A stretch of DNA of 64,000 bases from Bolinopsis microptera (lineage: Eukaryota > Ctenophora > Tentaculata > Lobata > Bolinopsidae). The notes under the pieces are model-generated. The model searched no databases. It was not told where the DNA came from and saw nothing but the letters and a program-made list of their open reading frames with translations. Location: the NCBI RefSeq assembly GCF_026151205.1, contig NC_087078.1:14587118-14651117 (forward strand). Reading direction: 5' to 3'. This document shows positions 34,493 through 47,143 of the stretch, one piece after another. Within the stretch, counting starts at the first letter, position 1. Every line of letters begins with the position of its first letter. Both the position numbers and the translations under genes were made by a program.

Positions 34493-34989
34493 GAAACCTA
34501 AAAGGAGTTATTTAGTAAACAGATACTTAATTTTAATATAGGCAGTACTGAATGAAACAAAGGAAGGTTTAAAAGTTTTGGATACATTTTAAGAATCTTG
34601 TGTGACTCACGAGTCACATAGGTTCCATAGTTTTTTAGTCATTGCATTTTAAAGACACGCTCTCAAAATAGGTAGCAATTATCTAGTTGTCACACATAAT
34701 GATGAACTGTACAAGTAAATGTTAAATATGTTTGAGCTGCATATCATAAGGTATTTCGAAATCAGTTGAAGTTACACTTAGACCCTGAGAAAAAACAAAA
34801 ATGGTTTACTATCGTGGTTTCATTACTGCAAAGGAAGTCGTGCAGAATTTTAAACAACTAGAATAAAAATTAAATAAACAAGTCAATCATTCAAAAGTAT
34901 GTAAATTTAGCTGATAACAAAGTTGACAATAGCCCCAATAAAGTGACTCTATGTGTATCCTCATAAATCAATACCATTTAATAAAAATT

Positions 34990-35307
34990 CTATAGATCCT
35001 TCCTCTTCCGTTCTTTGCGCTCTTTACTTTTGTCATGTTTCTTCAGAGAATCCATGTTACCCCGCAAAAGTGTGGCATATGACATCTGGAATTTAGTGAC
35101 CTCTTTACTAGAAATTACGGTGGTAACCTTTGACCTGTTGTCTGAAGCTCTAATAAGGCATAAGTTTTCAATGGGTTGCTGAGGCTTTTGTCTGGTCGTT
35201 CTTCCATCATACTTTTTCAGGGTAATGTTTACACTGCCTGATGATCTGTTGCTGTGGAACATCTTAGTGAGCGCATGAAGAAATCCATCATTGTCAAGTA
35301 AAACCAT
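34990..35307 (-). CDS. SRP14: Signal recognition particle 14 kDa subunit
   Basis: Single-exon frame of 105 aa, the usual SRP14 core length. It has the family's hallmarks: N-terminal MVLLDNDGFL, SGSVNITLKKYDGRT, a central loop, SSKEVTKFQMSYATLLRGNMDSLKK, and a Lys/Arg-rich C-terminus. SRP14 pairs with SRP9 on the Alu domain of SRP RNA and slows elongation while ribosomes are targeted to the ER. The absence of introns could mean a retrocopy, but the frame is intact with no damage. Confidence 0.95.
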   Translation of the reverse strand: MVLLDNDGFLHALTKMFHSNRSSGSVNITLKKYDGRTTRQKPQQPIENLCLIRASDNRSKVTTVISSKEVTKFQMSYATLLRGNMDSLKKHDKSKERKERKRKDL

Positions 35308-36075
35308 TGCTGTAAATATTCAACTGTGAATAACAGGGTATTGGTGTACATTTTTTTTCACACACTAACATGTTGTAATCTAACAGTACATATATTCTAG
35401 TTATAATAACCCAACTTTTCAATCATTAATCGTACATCAATTTTTAGACGTTTATGTTTGTGGAGAGGTAATACAGTCGCTTTCACTAATATCATGATAT
35501 ATTTGGATCAATTTCAAATGAATTTTAAAGTTAAAATCGCTTGAAAAATCGTGTTCTCCTAACATGTCTTTATAAACTGTAAATTTCAGTGGTGTGGATA
35601 AAGCTGATCAGCTTGAGTACAAGCAGTAATTTAGTAATCTTTTTCACTTCTTTATGGGGATATTTATTGTGACCATTACAATTAGATGGTTTGTAATCTC
35701 TATTACTGGGCAAATGACGTTGTACCTTAAGCAACAGCAGGCCATTCCATACCTCTACTTAGGCTATAAGTAATAGTATAGTCATCCCTAATCCGTAGAG
35801 AATAATCTCAACACCAGATGCAAAGGGGAGTATTTCCTGCTATTCAACAGAGCCCCTGGTGGATTCATTCAGGTTTGTGCTTGGTCGTCCCTTCCTTACC
35901 TGACGTATGTACGATAAAGAAGGTACTATGGTCGGTTTGTACTCTTGACACTACTGATTGTACAGATTGTACAGAAAAAATTATCATATCGAGCTAACAA
36001 ATTGTTATGAAAAACTACCTGACTTGATAAACTGTTTTGATGGTTTTTTGCCGCTAGTCATAGATGGGATCAACT
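35308..36075. other. SRP14 upstream region
   Basis: Presumed SRP14 promoter and intergenic DNA. No coding or RNA signal recognised. Confidence 0.45.
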
Positions 36076-36363
36076 CAGTGGCCCGGCTGATCCTGCTGTG
36101 CCGCGAGGGGGGGGCATCTTAAGGGCGCCATCTTAGGGGGGGGGGGGGCAAAATCATAGTTTGAATGTGGGACAATTTAGAAAAACTTAACTGTGGTACT
36201 AGCTAAACTGCGCTTTTTGCTCTAGAAGCACACTTTTTCAGAGATTTTACCAGCGTATCCTCTAAAATCACCTAATTTGTCCAATTTTAGGAAGGGCGTC
36301 AACAGGGGCGCTTTTTCGGCGGAGGGGGGGGGGGGGGGGGGAACAGGGAATGTTATGCCACTG
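36076..36363 (-). mobile_element. hAT-type MITE, copy A
   Basis: Begins CAGTGGC and ends GCCACTG, and is flanked by a perfect 8-bp duplication, gatcaact, at 36068-36075 and 36364-36371. It contains poly-G runs (near 36136-36149 and 36324-36341). It is the reverse complement of the element at 37304-37578 with divergence. 8-bp duplications and CAGTG ends are typical of hAT elements; there is no coding capacity. Confidence 0.9.
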
Positions 36364-37303
36364 GATCAACTTACACTGGAATCTAAGTCCCTTAGATGTT
36401 GAAGATTAATCATAGCGAAACGTCTCTATTTTGGTCTCATTCCATGGTCAATGCAAAGTTTAATGGAGTTAAACGAATCGGCAATCTAAATTAACACAGA
36501 AAAAAAGTTAATATAACTTAAAGTTAAAAACTGTACACATTTCTGCTGACTGCTTATACGTTATGACCCAGGCCAAGGCTTATAACCCAGCAATGTCCCA
36601 GACTCCATCATACATAAAAGAAGGTCACACATGGTTATCGCTGACAGTGGCAGTCAGTTAAACAAGAATTGTATGCCATTTATTAAGATAAAACAAGTTT
36701 ACAATAAATCAATTTGATATTTAACGGAATCCTATTCAATAAAAATGCCCTCTCTGAAGCTTTCCAAATAGATCTTGCAGAAATGTCCAGCCCAGCTTGG
36801 TCTCCTATACTAGGACTGTTCCCTTTTATTTGGCAGCTCTAGACCATCAACTGGAAGAAGAACTGATTCAGTGATTCAGTCTGCTCATCCTTGCATTTCA
36901 CAGTTCTCATTAGTTCTGCAAAGGTGTTCAACGAGCTGTGCCGCAGTGACACGTATCCATTATAAATTATTGATTAAATTAATTTACTTTTTGTTTTAAT
37001 ACAATCACATTATGATGATGAAAATCTTAAAATAACTGGCTACAATGAGCATTTTATTAACAATAAATAGTAAAGATCAAAACTTCAATTTCCAAAAGAA
37101 TAATAATTTTAAATACCTACCTAACAAAATTACACCCGTTAAAACGTTATAAAACATCAGTAATTTAGTACAAAATTAAAGATCTTAACAATTTCTACAC
37201 TTCAAAATACTAGAATAAATGTTCATAGAACAGAATATTTGACTTTACCAGTCACTTGACGTTTCAAAGTGAAACTGAGGTTAAAGATGCAGTTACAAAA
37301 GGC
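36364..37303. other. Intergenic between two MITE copies
   Basis: AT-rich. A 40-codon open stretch on the minus strand near 36840-36960 has protein-like composition but no usable splice acceptor. No gene called. Confidence 0.4.
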
Positions 37304-37578
37304 CAGTGGCGTAACATTGCCTGTTGGCGCCCCCCTGCCGAAAAAAGCGCCCCCTCCCCTTTTGGTGCCCCTCCCTAAAATTGAACAAATTAGGTGATTT
37401 TAAAGAATACGCCGGTAAAATCTCTAAAAAAGTGTGTATCTAGAGCAAAACGCGCAGTTTTGCTAGTACTTTAGTTAAGTTTTCGAAATTGTCCCACATT
37501 CAAACGACGATTTGGCGCCCCCCTAAGACGGCGCCCCCCTGCACAGCGGGGTCAGCAGGGCCTTTCGTTACGCCACTG
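37304..37578 (+). mobile_element. hAT-type MITE, copy B
   Basis: 275 bp with terminal inverted repeats CAGTGGCGTAAC / GTTACGCCACTG and a perfect 8-bp duplication, caaaaggc, at 37296-37303 and 37579-37586. C-rich runs correspond to the G runs of copy A in the opposite orientation. Confidence 0.92.
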
Positions 37579-37842
37579 CAAAAGGCCACTGGTTCTCAAT
37601 GGTTACTGAAACAAACTTTTTCCAAAATAAGAGTTTTAAAGCAGTCCATATATCTGCTTTTCTTTGAACTAAACAGCTCAAATAGAAAAACTCATTCCCT
37701 TGTTATTAAAACAATATTTAATTTAAAGGTGTTTGTTTTCAAATAAGCAAAGTCCAATAACACTTTACTACACTTCAATATACTTGGTATTTCATTCTTT
37801 ATCATAGTAGTAGCAAAATTAGCAAAATTAGATGCTATAATA

Positions 37843-38262
37843 AGATTAGATTAGATTAGATTAAGAATAATGACATAAACATCATCACTAGTAATAAACC
37901 CTTATCTTTTCGAAAGATTAATCTTTCGCTTAAGATGTAGCCCCTTGCTTTTTTACAATTTCAACACACACACTTATAAACATTTCGTCCCTTGAACAGT
38001 TCAGTATGATGAAGCCCTGCTCAGCTGCTAGATCGACCATGGACCTACCGCTGTTACACAGGGTGATGATTCGTTCAGCTTGACATTGTAGATTCGCGTC
38101 CACAAGCTCACAACTTGATAGTAGGTGCAGTGCTGTTTGCTCATCTGAGCCACAGATGCATAGCGGAGAGGCCACTGCTCTGTCAACTCTGAAGAGAAAC
38201 GAGTTCAGTAGATTGTTCTTGTACATGAGACTCATAACTAATACTTCCACTTTGCGGCTCAA
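37843..38262 (-). mobile_element. LINE 3'-end fragment with TAATC tail
   Basis: On the minus strand about 110 codons end a LINE ORF2, with a Cys/His knuckle (CICGSDEQTALHLLSSC) typical of the far C-terminus. On the same strand it is followed by a short TAATC repeat (gattagattagatta on plus, about 37845-37863), the kind of simple tail left by target-primed integration. 5' truncated. Confidence 0.75.
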
Positions 38263-38430
38263 TCACATTAAACATGTCACATAATTGGATAGTTGAATAA
38301 AACTTCTCATGTAACAAATGTCTTTAACCCAGACCCTTGTATAGTACTGCTCAGTACGTCATATTAGAGCGGTAGCGATGTTCAGAGACGCGCGTCTTTA
38401 AATGCAGTAACAATAAAATTTTGTATCACG

Positions 38431-38512
38431 TTGCGACCCCCACGGTCGTTTCACTATCGTCCTGACGATACTGGGGGAGCCGCGCACTTCGTGCGCGGCG
38501 GGTCTTACAACG
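38431..38512. other. Compact multi-hairpin GC-rich sequence
   Basis: In about 80 bp there are two perfect hairpins, TATCGTC-ct-GACGATA and CCGCGCAC-ttc-GTGCGCGG. Flanking CCCCC/GGGGG and GACCC/GGGTC pairings enclose them. The surroundings are AT-rich. It might be a structured RNA or a short repetitive element; no known RNA family is recognised. Confidence 0.5.
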
Positions 38513-38827
38513 TATGACAAATAAAATTTGAGTGTCAAAAAGTTAAAAAATAATAATTGTATGAAATAATTGTAATTTAAAAATATATCAAAATGAATAA
38601 TGTTTTAAACATTAAAATTAAAATTACTTAATTTATACAGCGAGCGCGTTATATTAGTATTACTATTAGAGGCCGTTTTGAAGCGCCAGGCGTACTATTA
38701 TTTTTGTTTTTCATCGTAGATCGTTAGATTGACATCGTTAATCAATATGATAACAACACAAATAAATTCAACACAAATATTTAAAGTTAATTTTTTGTAA
38801 TTATATGTTTGTGATTGCTTTAAAAAA

Positions 38828-39205
38828 TGGTTGCTCATTTAGAAATTGATGGAATCCCGATCAAACAGGTTACTGAAACGAAATTTTTGGGTGTTATTAT
38901 TGATGACAAATTGAGTTGGACACCTAGCCTCATATCGAGAAACTGACTAAGAAATTAAACAGCATATGTGGCCGTATTTATCAAATAAAAACTTACTCCC
39001 CAGCCAACTGTACAAACAGATATACCACACTTTCTTTGAATCTCATCTAGGATACGGTATAACTGTATGGGGTGGTGTATCAATTACTAAGCTTTCACCG
39101 CTATTCCTTGCACAAAAGAAATGTGTCCGAATCCTGTTTAGTTTGGGGACTCAGACTAAAAGTATTTAGCGACAAGTTTAAAACCTGTTCAATCCGTCAC
39201 GTACA
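38828..39205 (+). pseudogene. LINE reverse-transcriptase C-terminal fragment, copy 1
   Basis: Reads as the region after the RT catalytic core (KQVTETKFLGVIIDDKLSW) but with stops and frame changes. It is followed directly by a second truncated copy of the same region. Confidence 0.8.
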
Positions 39206-39209
39206 GCTA

Positions 39210-40006
39210 CTGATAATGAGGCAGATAACGAATCAGAATATATACTAACTCTAAATAATACGGTAATAAAGCAAGTTAAAGAGACCAAGTTTTTAGGTGT
39301 TATTATTGACGAAAAGCTAAAATGGGATGTTCAAATAAGAGCCCTCAACTCGAAACTTAGGTGTGAGATCGGAAGACTCAGTAGAATACGACACGTTATC
39401 CCGAAAAAACACCATAAAGAATTGTACCACACGTTATTTGAGTCACACCTAAGATTTGGAATATCGGTATGGGGTGGGTCGAGTAATAATATGCTTCAAC
39501 CTATCTTCATCACTCAGAAAAAATGTATCAGAATACTATTTGGTGACCTTGAAGCATATCTAGATAAATTTAGAACATGTGCCAGAACACGTTGTATAGA
39601 TGAACAAATCCTAGGAAGGGAATTCTTTGAAAAAGAGCATACAAAGCCGTTGTTTAACAAGAACGGCCTTCTTACCGTCCACAACCTGTACAAATACACA
39701 TGTCTATTAGAACTGTTCAAAATTGTCAGATTAGAATCTCCAATCTCACTCCTATCTTTACTCCACAGATCACCATCACAAAGACGTTCAGACCAGTTCA
39801 TCACCCCGAACCCATCCTCCTCTTTCATTTATCAATCAACAAAAATGTGGAACGACTGTCGAAAAATTGACAGTTTGATAAGCTTTACTAAGTCAACGAA
39901 CTTAGTTAAAGTAACACTGAAAAGTGAGCTACTCAAGATACAGTCCAGGTACGAAGAATTAGAATGGACAGAATTAAACTTTGATAAGAATGAGCTTGTA
40001 TTTTAA
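39210..40006 (+). pseudogene. LINE reverse-transcriptase C-terminal fragment, copy 2
   Basis: An open frame from about 39219 to 40006 encodes the post-catalytic thumb and C-terminal region of a LINE ORF2 (KQVKETKFLGVIIDEKLKW, then YHTLFESHLRFGISVWGG). The catalytic YADD part is missing, so it is a 5'-truncated copy, though intact for over 250 codons. It overlaps copy 1 in sequence content, so the two are separate insertions or a duplication. Confidence 0.85.
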
Positions 40007-40708
40007 AACAGAGTCCTTTGACTTTATTATTTTGAAATTGAAGAATCGTCTGGCCATAACTCATTTCGTTCGCATTACAGATTCACATTCACTTTCATTT
40101 TCACTATCACGCACAGTACAGGGTCATACCTCAATACCAAATTATTATAGGGCACAAGAACAAATTTGTTTACAATTATCAAAATTTGTTGAGCCCAGCA
40201 GCTTACTTCCTATCCTCTCTTCCCCCGTCGTCTGGAGCGTGTGATTTTTGTTGATATCCGAGCTCTTGTTTTTATCTTTTGGTTAACTTTCTGTGATTGG
40301 ACTCGGTATTTTCGTCCCCGCCGAGTGGGACGATGCTTGCTCGCCAGTTAAGCTATACTTTAGATGACACTAATTTCTACAAACCACAAAATATTAAATA
40401 TAAAATGTGTCCAGTATGGCGCAAATGCATAATTTGATAATTTCTCGACGCTGTCGTCGGGGTGAGAGTTATCTGAACCAACTGCATGCCCCTACGATTG
40501 CGTCACCACTGGTGAGCAAGCATTTGTTTGTTGTTTAGTTGTGTTGGAAGGGAACATTACTTGATTAATTCATCCATTAGGATTTTAATAACGATGAGCT
40601 AAGATATACCGTTCATCTTAGACTATTGGATCAATCTTATTATATGATTAGATTTTATAAACGAACCTGGCATACAAAAGATTGTAATGCGGAGGTTGGC
40701 TGGCTCTT

Positions 40709-41117
40709 CTATAATAAATACGACACTCCAACTTACAGAATGCTTGCTAGAGATAAAACAAAATATTATCAGACTATACATGCAGCATGAGTAACTGGTG
40801 GATAAGCCTTCGGTAAAAACGGATCCGGAAAAGTCAATGCGGCACTCGGGTCCTTGGTATTGTCGTCGGTATATTGTCCATTATTTACGTTCTGCTTTCA
40901 TAGTTCAAACAATAGTGAGCTCTAAATATACAGCTTTAAACCGATTAAGTATGAATGAATGAAATACCTGACAATCCGCACTCCTATAATTCAAAAGCAT
41001 GAGTAACTCGTAGTGATGTACGATTTCTAGAAAGTTTAAATTAAATTTGGCGCTCACAGGTCCTCGTGATCATGTGATCGCCGCATAATGTTCTGTAAAT
41101 GCGCAGGGCACCTTCAA
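40709..41117 (+). repeat. ~410-bp dispersed repeat (inverted copy at 59285-59693)
   Basis: Reverse complement of 59285-59693 with modest divergence. Shared blocks include aatacgacactcca, ggataagccttcggtaaaaa and gatcgccgcataatg. Function unknown, with no coding signal. Confidence 0.85.
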
Positions 41118-42906
41118 GCTTAAATTATTCACCATACTGAGGCAGTCAACCAACGCGCGGCTTTATTTTTATGATATGATATGTTTTGATTGTTATTTAT
41201 AAATACCAAAATTTAAATTTGTTTTACTAAAAATTTGTTTTACTGTTCTTGTAGCAGGCCAATTCAGTGCAGTATTAACAAGAAAGGTCAAATATCCAAT
41301 GAATCAACTATACCTCACATTAAACCGTGTTCTATATGTATCAGCTTGAGGAAGACTGGTGAAAGACACGTAAGGCCACATCGCTGCCAAATACTTAGGA
41401 CAGAATTCCACTCTAGAGAATCAACAAAACCGATTTTCCAATCTAAGGAACTAATGACAATACATAATATACATAGAAACCGATGCATTACTGAAACAAT
41501 GAAGAAAGTGAAGAGTCATCAGCCCATATCTATGTATTCTCTCTTTTAGAAGTCTGAGCTCAGAGATGACAGATTTGTGACACCACAATCATCACACAAT
41601 TTCACATATAAAGGGGCAAATCTATGGAATACGTTTCTTGAGCAGCCAAATGCACGTGGTAAAATAGGTTCACTAGGCTCAATTAAATCCCAATTGAAGC
41701 ATTCTATCATGAAGGCTCAACACCAACCTGACAATATTAAAATTATAACTGGCAGGACTTAATTATAACTGGCAGGACTTAAACTTCAACACTTTCCTAT
41801 GAAAATACCCCCATTTATATTTATATCTTTTTTTCATTTTACACCTGTTACTCTCATCAAATATACACCACAAAAGAAACAGATTCAGTCGATCATTACA
41901 TTCTACACTCACTCCACCACACATGCACACAAACCATTGAAGCAGGCTACACGCAGGTGTACTGTTCACTTTATCTGAAGGGAAAAAATGATACTTTACG
42001 TAACGCACAATTTACGTTTTTGTAGCCAAATTACTCAAGCGCTACTATATAGCCAGATCTACACAAATGCGTGAGCGCTTGCGCAGCTCACTTAGCCAAC
42101 ACTCATGTTTACATCAGACAATGGTTCAGTTTAATTGTGGTAAGGGCACAGCCTGTCAAAAACCCTTTTTGCATGATCTGTTGACACCGCCTGAAGGTGA
42201 TTGCATAATAACGGATCAACGTGGAATCATACGATAATAAGCTTGCAGCTTCCAATGACAATGTGTGCGATGTTGTTTTTAATCTGGTGACATGCTTGAG
42301 TTGGTTTTGGGCCTCTTCATGTTTATATTTTATTTGTTATTGGTATTTGATATTATGAGCTAATATGAACATATACATTTAGTATCTAAAAGTGTATAGC
42401 GAGCATATTTAACAATTTTATAATCAATAATGTATTGCGAGCAGCTGTGACTTAAATATCGCATGACAATCATATAACTTAATTTTACTGCATACTGGAA
42501 TATAAGGAAAACAAAATAAATGTCAGACCCGTCACCACTCTCAGCAGTCAATCAGGGCTCATAAAAGTTTAATAGACAATAGTGCTTGGGTTCTTTCACA
42601 GCTGTGGCAATGTGAGTGGCGGTGTGGTCAGACCCACTCTTACAGCGCGTATTATTATTAAATACAAGCGCGCTAGCTGCTAGCATACTTGTATCACTTA
42701 CTTTGAAATCAAGTTTTTTCGGATATATATTTATTAATTGATTGTGTATTGAATTGGTGATAAATAATAGGAAAACAAATTTTAGGAAAACAAATTTAAA
42801 TTTTGGTATTTATTAATAACAATCAAAACATATCATATCATAAAAATAAAGCCGCGCGTTGGTTGACTGCCTCATGAGGCAGTAAGGTGAATAATTTAAG
42901 CTTGAA
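41103..42906. repeat. Inverted ~130-bp repeat pair enclosing LINE debris
   Basis: 41103-41232 and 42775-42906 are reverse complements (shared tcaaccaacgcgcggctt and atgatatgatatg). The right copy has an extra gaggcag duplication. They enclose an RT fragment and unassigned DNA. Either two inverted copies of one repeat or the ends of a compound element. Confidence 0.7.
41235..41762 (+). pseudogene. LINE reverse-transcriptase C-terminal fragment, copy 3
   Basis: Two open pieces (41235-41549, 41577-41762) separated by a stop align in order with the C-terminal part of copy 2 (HSRESTKPIFQSKELMTIHN; SSHNFTYKGANLWN). Broken remnant. Confidence 0.7.
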
Positions 42907-43578
42907 GGACTTAGGGGTCGCCCATCGATTTTAAATGCCTAAATCAATATGCCAACTGTCAGATCTTGTAGCCAACAATTTTCCCTATACGGGGATACCA
43001 AAGTTTTCAAGATTGGCCAATGTTTAGGCATGTTGAAGGTCTGATAACTAAGCTCACTTATTTATCGCATTATAATCGCGTAATTTGAGACGATCGCGCG
43101 GAGCCAAACATATAAGCTGGGTCAAGCAGCAGTATTGAAATTATTACAGTTTTTCTATGCATTATCCAAATTAGACCTCAAATAATGATAAATTAGATTT
43201 AACAGCAAAGTTTTTTGAGAAAATATCGGTCATTTCATTAATTTTGGCCACCCATGCATCACTCAGCAACCGTGGACAGCACGCCGCGCACTGAAAATTA
43301 AGTTTACCAGCTCGCCTAGCGCCAAAATATGTATTTCGCGTTGGATAAAGTTTTCACTACAGGGAACACGTTGGCGCTTTAGCTTGTTGCTTTCAACGAA
43401 CACTGCAAATCTCAGTTCCATGCATTGATGTTCTGAAACGTGGAGTTTGCCGCCCATTTCAAAACTAGTCCAAACATTTGGATCAGCACTAAGTTGGTAA
43501 TTTAATCTTGTTATATCGAAACTTAACCAACTGCTGGTTTTCTGATGTAAATAAGAAAGGTACATAAAGTAGATTGGA
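42907..43578. other. No gene recognised
   Basis: A 100-codon minus-strand frame (43263-43565) has no recognisable domain. Nothing else is supported. Confidence 0.4.
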
Positions 43579-44690
43579 TTGAAAATTTATGCTATTTGAC
43601 CTGAACCTGACCTAGAACACGAAAATCTATACTTTGTGACATTTCTTTGAACAATTGTATTACCTGACCTGTACTTTTGTACTTGATTTCGTCGCTGAAA
43701 TTTGCGGTAACCTGTCCTTTCTGAGAACTCCTGTATTTCAATCTGTCACTTAAGTTTGGCTAATTCTCTGTCAGAGATCCGTTACAGATATTGTACTTTT
43801 TCAACTCTGATATTTCCGCAATGCTGCCTGCCTGAAATCATGTTCACTCTGCCTGAAATTTATGCTATTTGACCTGAACCTGACCTAGAACACGAAAATC
43901 TATACTTTGTGACATTTTTTTGAACAATTGTATTACCTGACCTGTACTTTTGTACTTGATTTCGTCGCTGAAATTTGCGGTAACCTGTCCTTTCTGAGAA
44001 CTCCTGTATTGCAATCTGTCACTTAAGTTTGGCTCCGTTAATCTGTCACTTAAGTTTGGCTCCACTTAAGATCCGTTACAGATATTGTACTTTTCGACTC
44101 TGATATTTCCGCAATGCTGCCTGCCTGAAATCGTGTTCACTCTGCCTGAAATTTGTGCTATTTGGCCTGAACCTGACCTAGAACACGAAAATCTATACTT
44201 TGTGACATTTCTTTGAACAATTGAACTTAAGATCCGTTACAGATATTGTACTTTTCGACTCTGATATTTCCGCAATGCTGCCTGCCTGAAATCATGTTCA
44301 CTCTGCCTGAAATTTGTGCTATTTGGCCTGAACCTGACCTAGAGCACGAAAATCTATACTTTGTGACATTTCTTTGAACAATTGTATTACCTGACCTGTA
44401 CTTTTGTACTTGATTTCGTCGCTGAAATTTGGGGTAACCTGTCCTTTCTGAGAACTCCTGTATTTCAATCTGTCACTTAAGTTTGGCTAATTCTCTGTCA
44501 GAGATCCGTTACAGATATTGTACTTTTTCAACTCTGATATTTCCGCAATGCTGCCTGCCTGAAATCATGTTCACTCTGCCTGAAATTTATGCTATTTGAC
44601 CTGAACCTGACCTAGAACACGGAAATCTATACTTTGTGACATTTCTTTGAACAATTGTATTACCTGTACTTAAGTACTTCATTCTGCCTC
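43579..44690 (+). repeat. ~276-bp tandem repeat, about four copies
   Basis: Units start near 43579, 43855, 44149, 44307 and 44581 with tatgctatttgacctgaacc-type sequence. Spacings are about 276, 294, 158 and 274 bp, so one unit has an internal deletion. The array abuts the transposase-like gene. Confidence 0.9.
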
Positions 44691-47143
44691 TACTTTAAAC
44701 CTCATAATTTCTGATTGAACGTTAATAGAGGAGGTTCTCGAGAAAACTCGAGAACAAGCTCGTAAACATTCTACTTTAAGCGTTCAAACTGTCAGAAAGC
44801 GGAAGGAAGAGCTCGAGAAGAAGATTTTCATTACCTATTCTTCCTCTCCTGAAGCTCAGTCCCAGCCATCTACACCAGTAACTACTGAAGTCGAATCCGC
44901 TCTAGAGATCAACGTTGACAGTTCTGCGAGCCCTGAACCTGTTGCTGACCAGAATGTCTCTCCCGTAACTGCTGTTTCCCCTGTCCTTGAAGTCCTTGCT
45001 GGACCTTCTGCCCAGACTCAGGTAATAACACATACATTTCAGTCACGCAATTTACGAGAGAGAAAAAGACGACGGAGTCTACAACTGGACTCTGACACTG
45101 AGGGATCAGACAGTGATACCAACAGCGACAGCGACTTTGAGCCTGACCCGAGGTAAGAATCTCCTTCTTTATCCGTATCGATGGAAAGTTTCCGGTTTTA
45201 AGTTCAACGTTTGCACAGTGACTTTTGGCCGACCCTGTATTACTAATAATTTTACGTAATGGCATCATAATATAATGATTAGATAAAAAGAGGATTCAAA
45301 TTTCGTCAAAAATTTGCTAAATTCGACGAACAAACTTGTATTCTACAGATTTTTGGATTTTTTAACGGATTCGAATCGAGGCGACACATTCAACAGGAAA
45401 ATCTCACCGGTTCGAACGCTCAAATGTAAGTTTCAACCTTGGCTATTAGCAAACAAGTAATTTGAATATTGATAAGAAACCTCATTCATCAGTGCTATTT
45501 CTGCGATGTTGCTTACATTGGTAAAGTCGTCCTTTTTTGAAAAAGTTCTTGGTTTTGGAAAAATCCGGATGTGGTTTAAATTTTAGCTTTTTAGGTACGT
45601 TCTACTGATGGATGAAATTGGAAATTGGAAGTTCCAGTTTCAATAAAATATTCCATCCCCGTGACATCTCATCAACCGTGTCTAAAATTGTATCAATTTT
45701 GCATCAAATGTTTCCAAAGAGAAAAACGTAAATTTCAAAATTTAATGTTGAACTAATCCTTCAGGACACCACCAGCTAAGAAAGGGAGATACAACTTAAT
45801 GAAACTTGAAAATCTCGCTCCTCGATTAGCCGCAGAACAGTTATCAAACGGGACTGCAGCCCGTTTTCTCAGCAAATACAACGAGGTAGTCGGGATACAG
45901 GAGCAGGTGACAGAAAAGAAGATCCGGAACATACGGGCTAAGTCCAGGGGAGCTTTACTGGATAACCTAAAGGGTACAGCAGTCGAAGCCCTGTATTTCG
46001 ACGGAAGAAAAGATAGAGGAACCCTCCTCAAAGACTCAGACGAAGTTCTCCGGCGCCAAGAAGAAGAACACATTACTTTGGTGGAACAGCCGTCCGGTCG
46101 ATATCTTGGTTTCGCCACTCCTGACAGCGGAAGCGGTTAGTTAGCTAATTCCATTATTTTCATGCTCGCGAGGATTATATTTTGTGACACCAATATTGAT
46201 TGGTAGTATCTAACGTCTCATTGGTCAAACGCTGTCGAATGATACAAAAATTGGTGGCCCTTCCATAGACTCATAGAAATACTGTTCTACTTCTATCTTT
46301 AGATACTGTAATTTCTCATCTTGCTGCACATAAAGCAGCGAGATTTAAAAAAACAGTAGGTTGGTAATACTGTGCTTTAACTCTGTAATATCGGTCCGTC
46401 TACACAATTAACACAATTATCTGATAAATTTGACATTTCAGGAGTCGACACTGTCAGAGCCATCGGAGAACATTGTAAGGAGCTCGGAATTGACATAAGT
46501 GGACTTAAGTGCTGCGGCTGTGACGGGACGAGCACTAACACAGGAAGACATTCGGGAGTTGTCGTCCTCTTGGAAAAGAAGCTGGGGAGGGAACTGCAGA
46601 GAAGTGTTTGCTCATTACACAGGATAGAACTACCCTTCCGGCATTTCTTCACCTCGCTCGATGGAGTCACGACCGGACCTAATTCTTTCTCCGGCCCCAT
46701 CGGGAAGCTTGCTGCTGGACCGGTTCACCAGATGGCGTCGAGGAAGTTTGTCCCACTCAGAGCCCACACCTTCTCCCCTCTTCCTGATGGTGTTGTCAAG
46801 AAACTGAGTTGGGACCAGAAGGTTCTCTACCGCCACGTTTTAGCTGTTCAAACCGGTAAGTGTTTCTAAATTAATTCATTGATACGCTGCTTGTTCAAGC
46901 TCTTCCGAAAACTCTCTCTTGCTAAGCCTGCTCTGGTTCCATTGCTGTTAAATACTGACTCATAGGATTGAAATTTCTAAATTCTTGTTTCCGCAGGGGC
47001 ACTACCACCTAAGCTCGCAGGAACAGAAATTGGCCCCCTCTGCCACGCCAGGTGGATAACATTCCAGAGCAGAATCTTAAGATTATTCATGTCTGGCGGA
47101 GTCCCGGGTAATGTAATGGGTAAATTAAGAAAATTAGCAGAAT

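Noticed and set aside
36837-36965. Forty-codon protein-like stretch on the minus strand
   Set aside because: An in-frame stop lies just upstream and no AG acceptor or ATG gives access to it, and no partner exon was found.
43865-44065. 66-codon frame on the minus strand
   Set aside because: It is generated by the 276-bp tandem repeat and does not persist between units.
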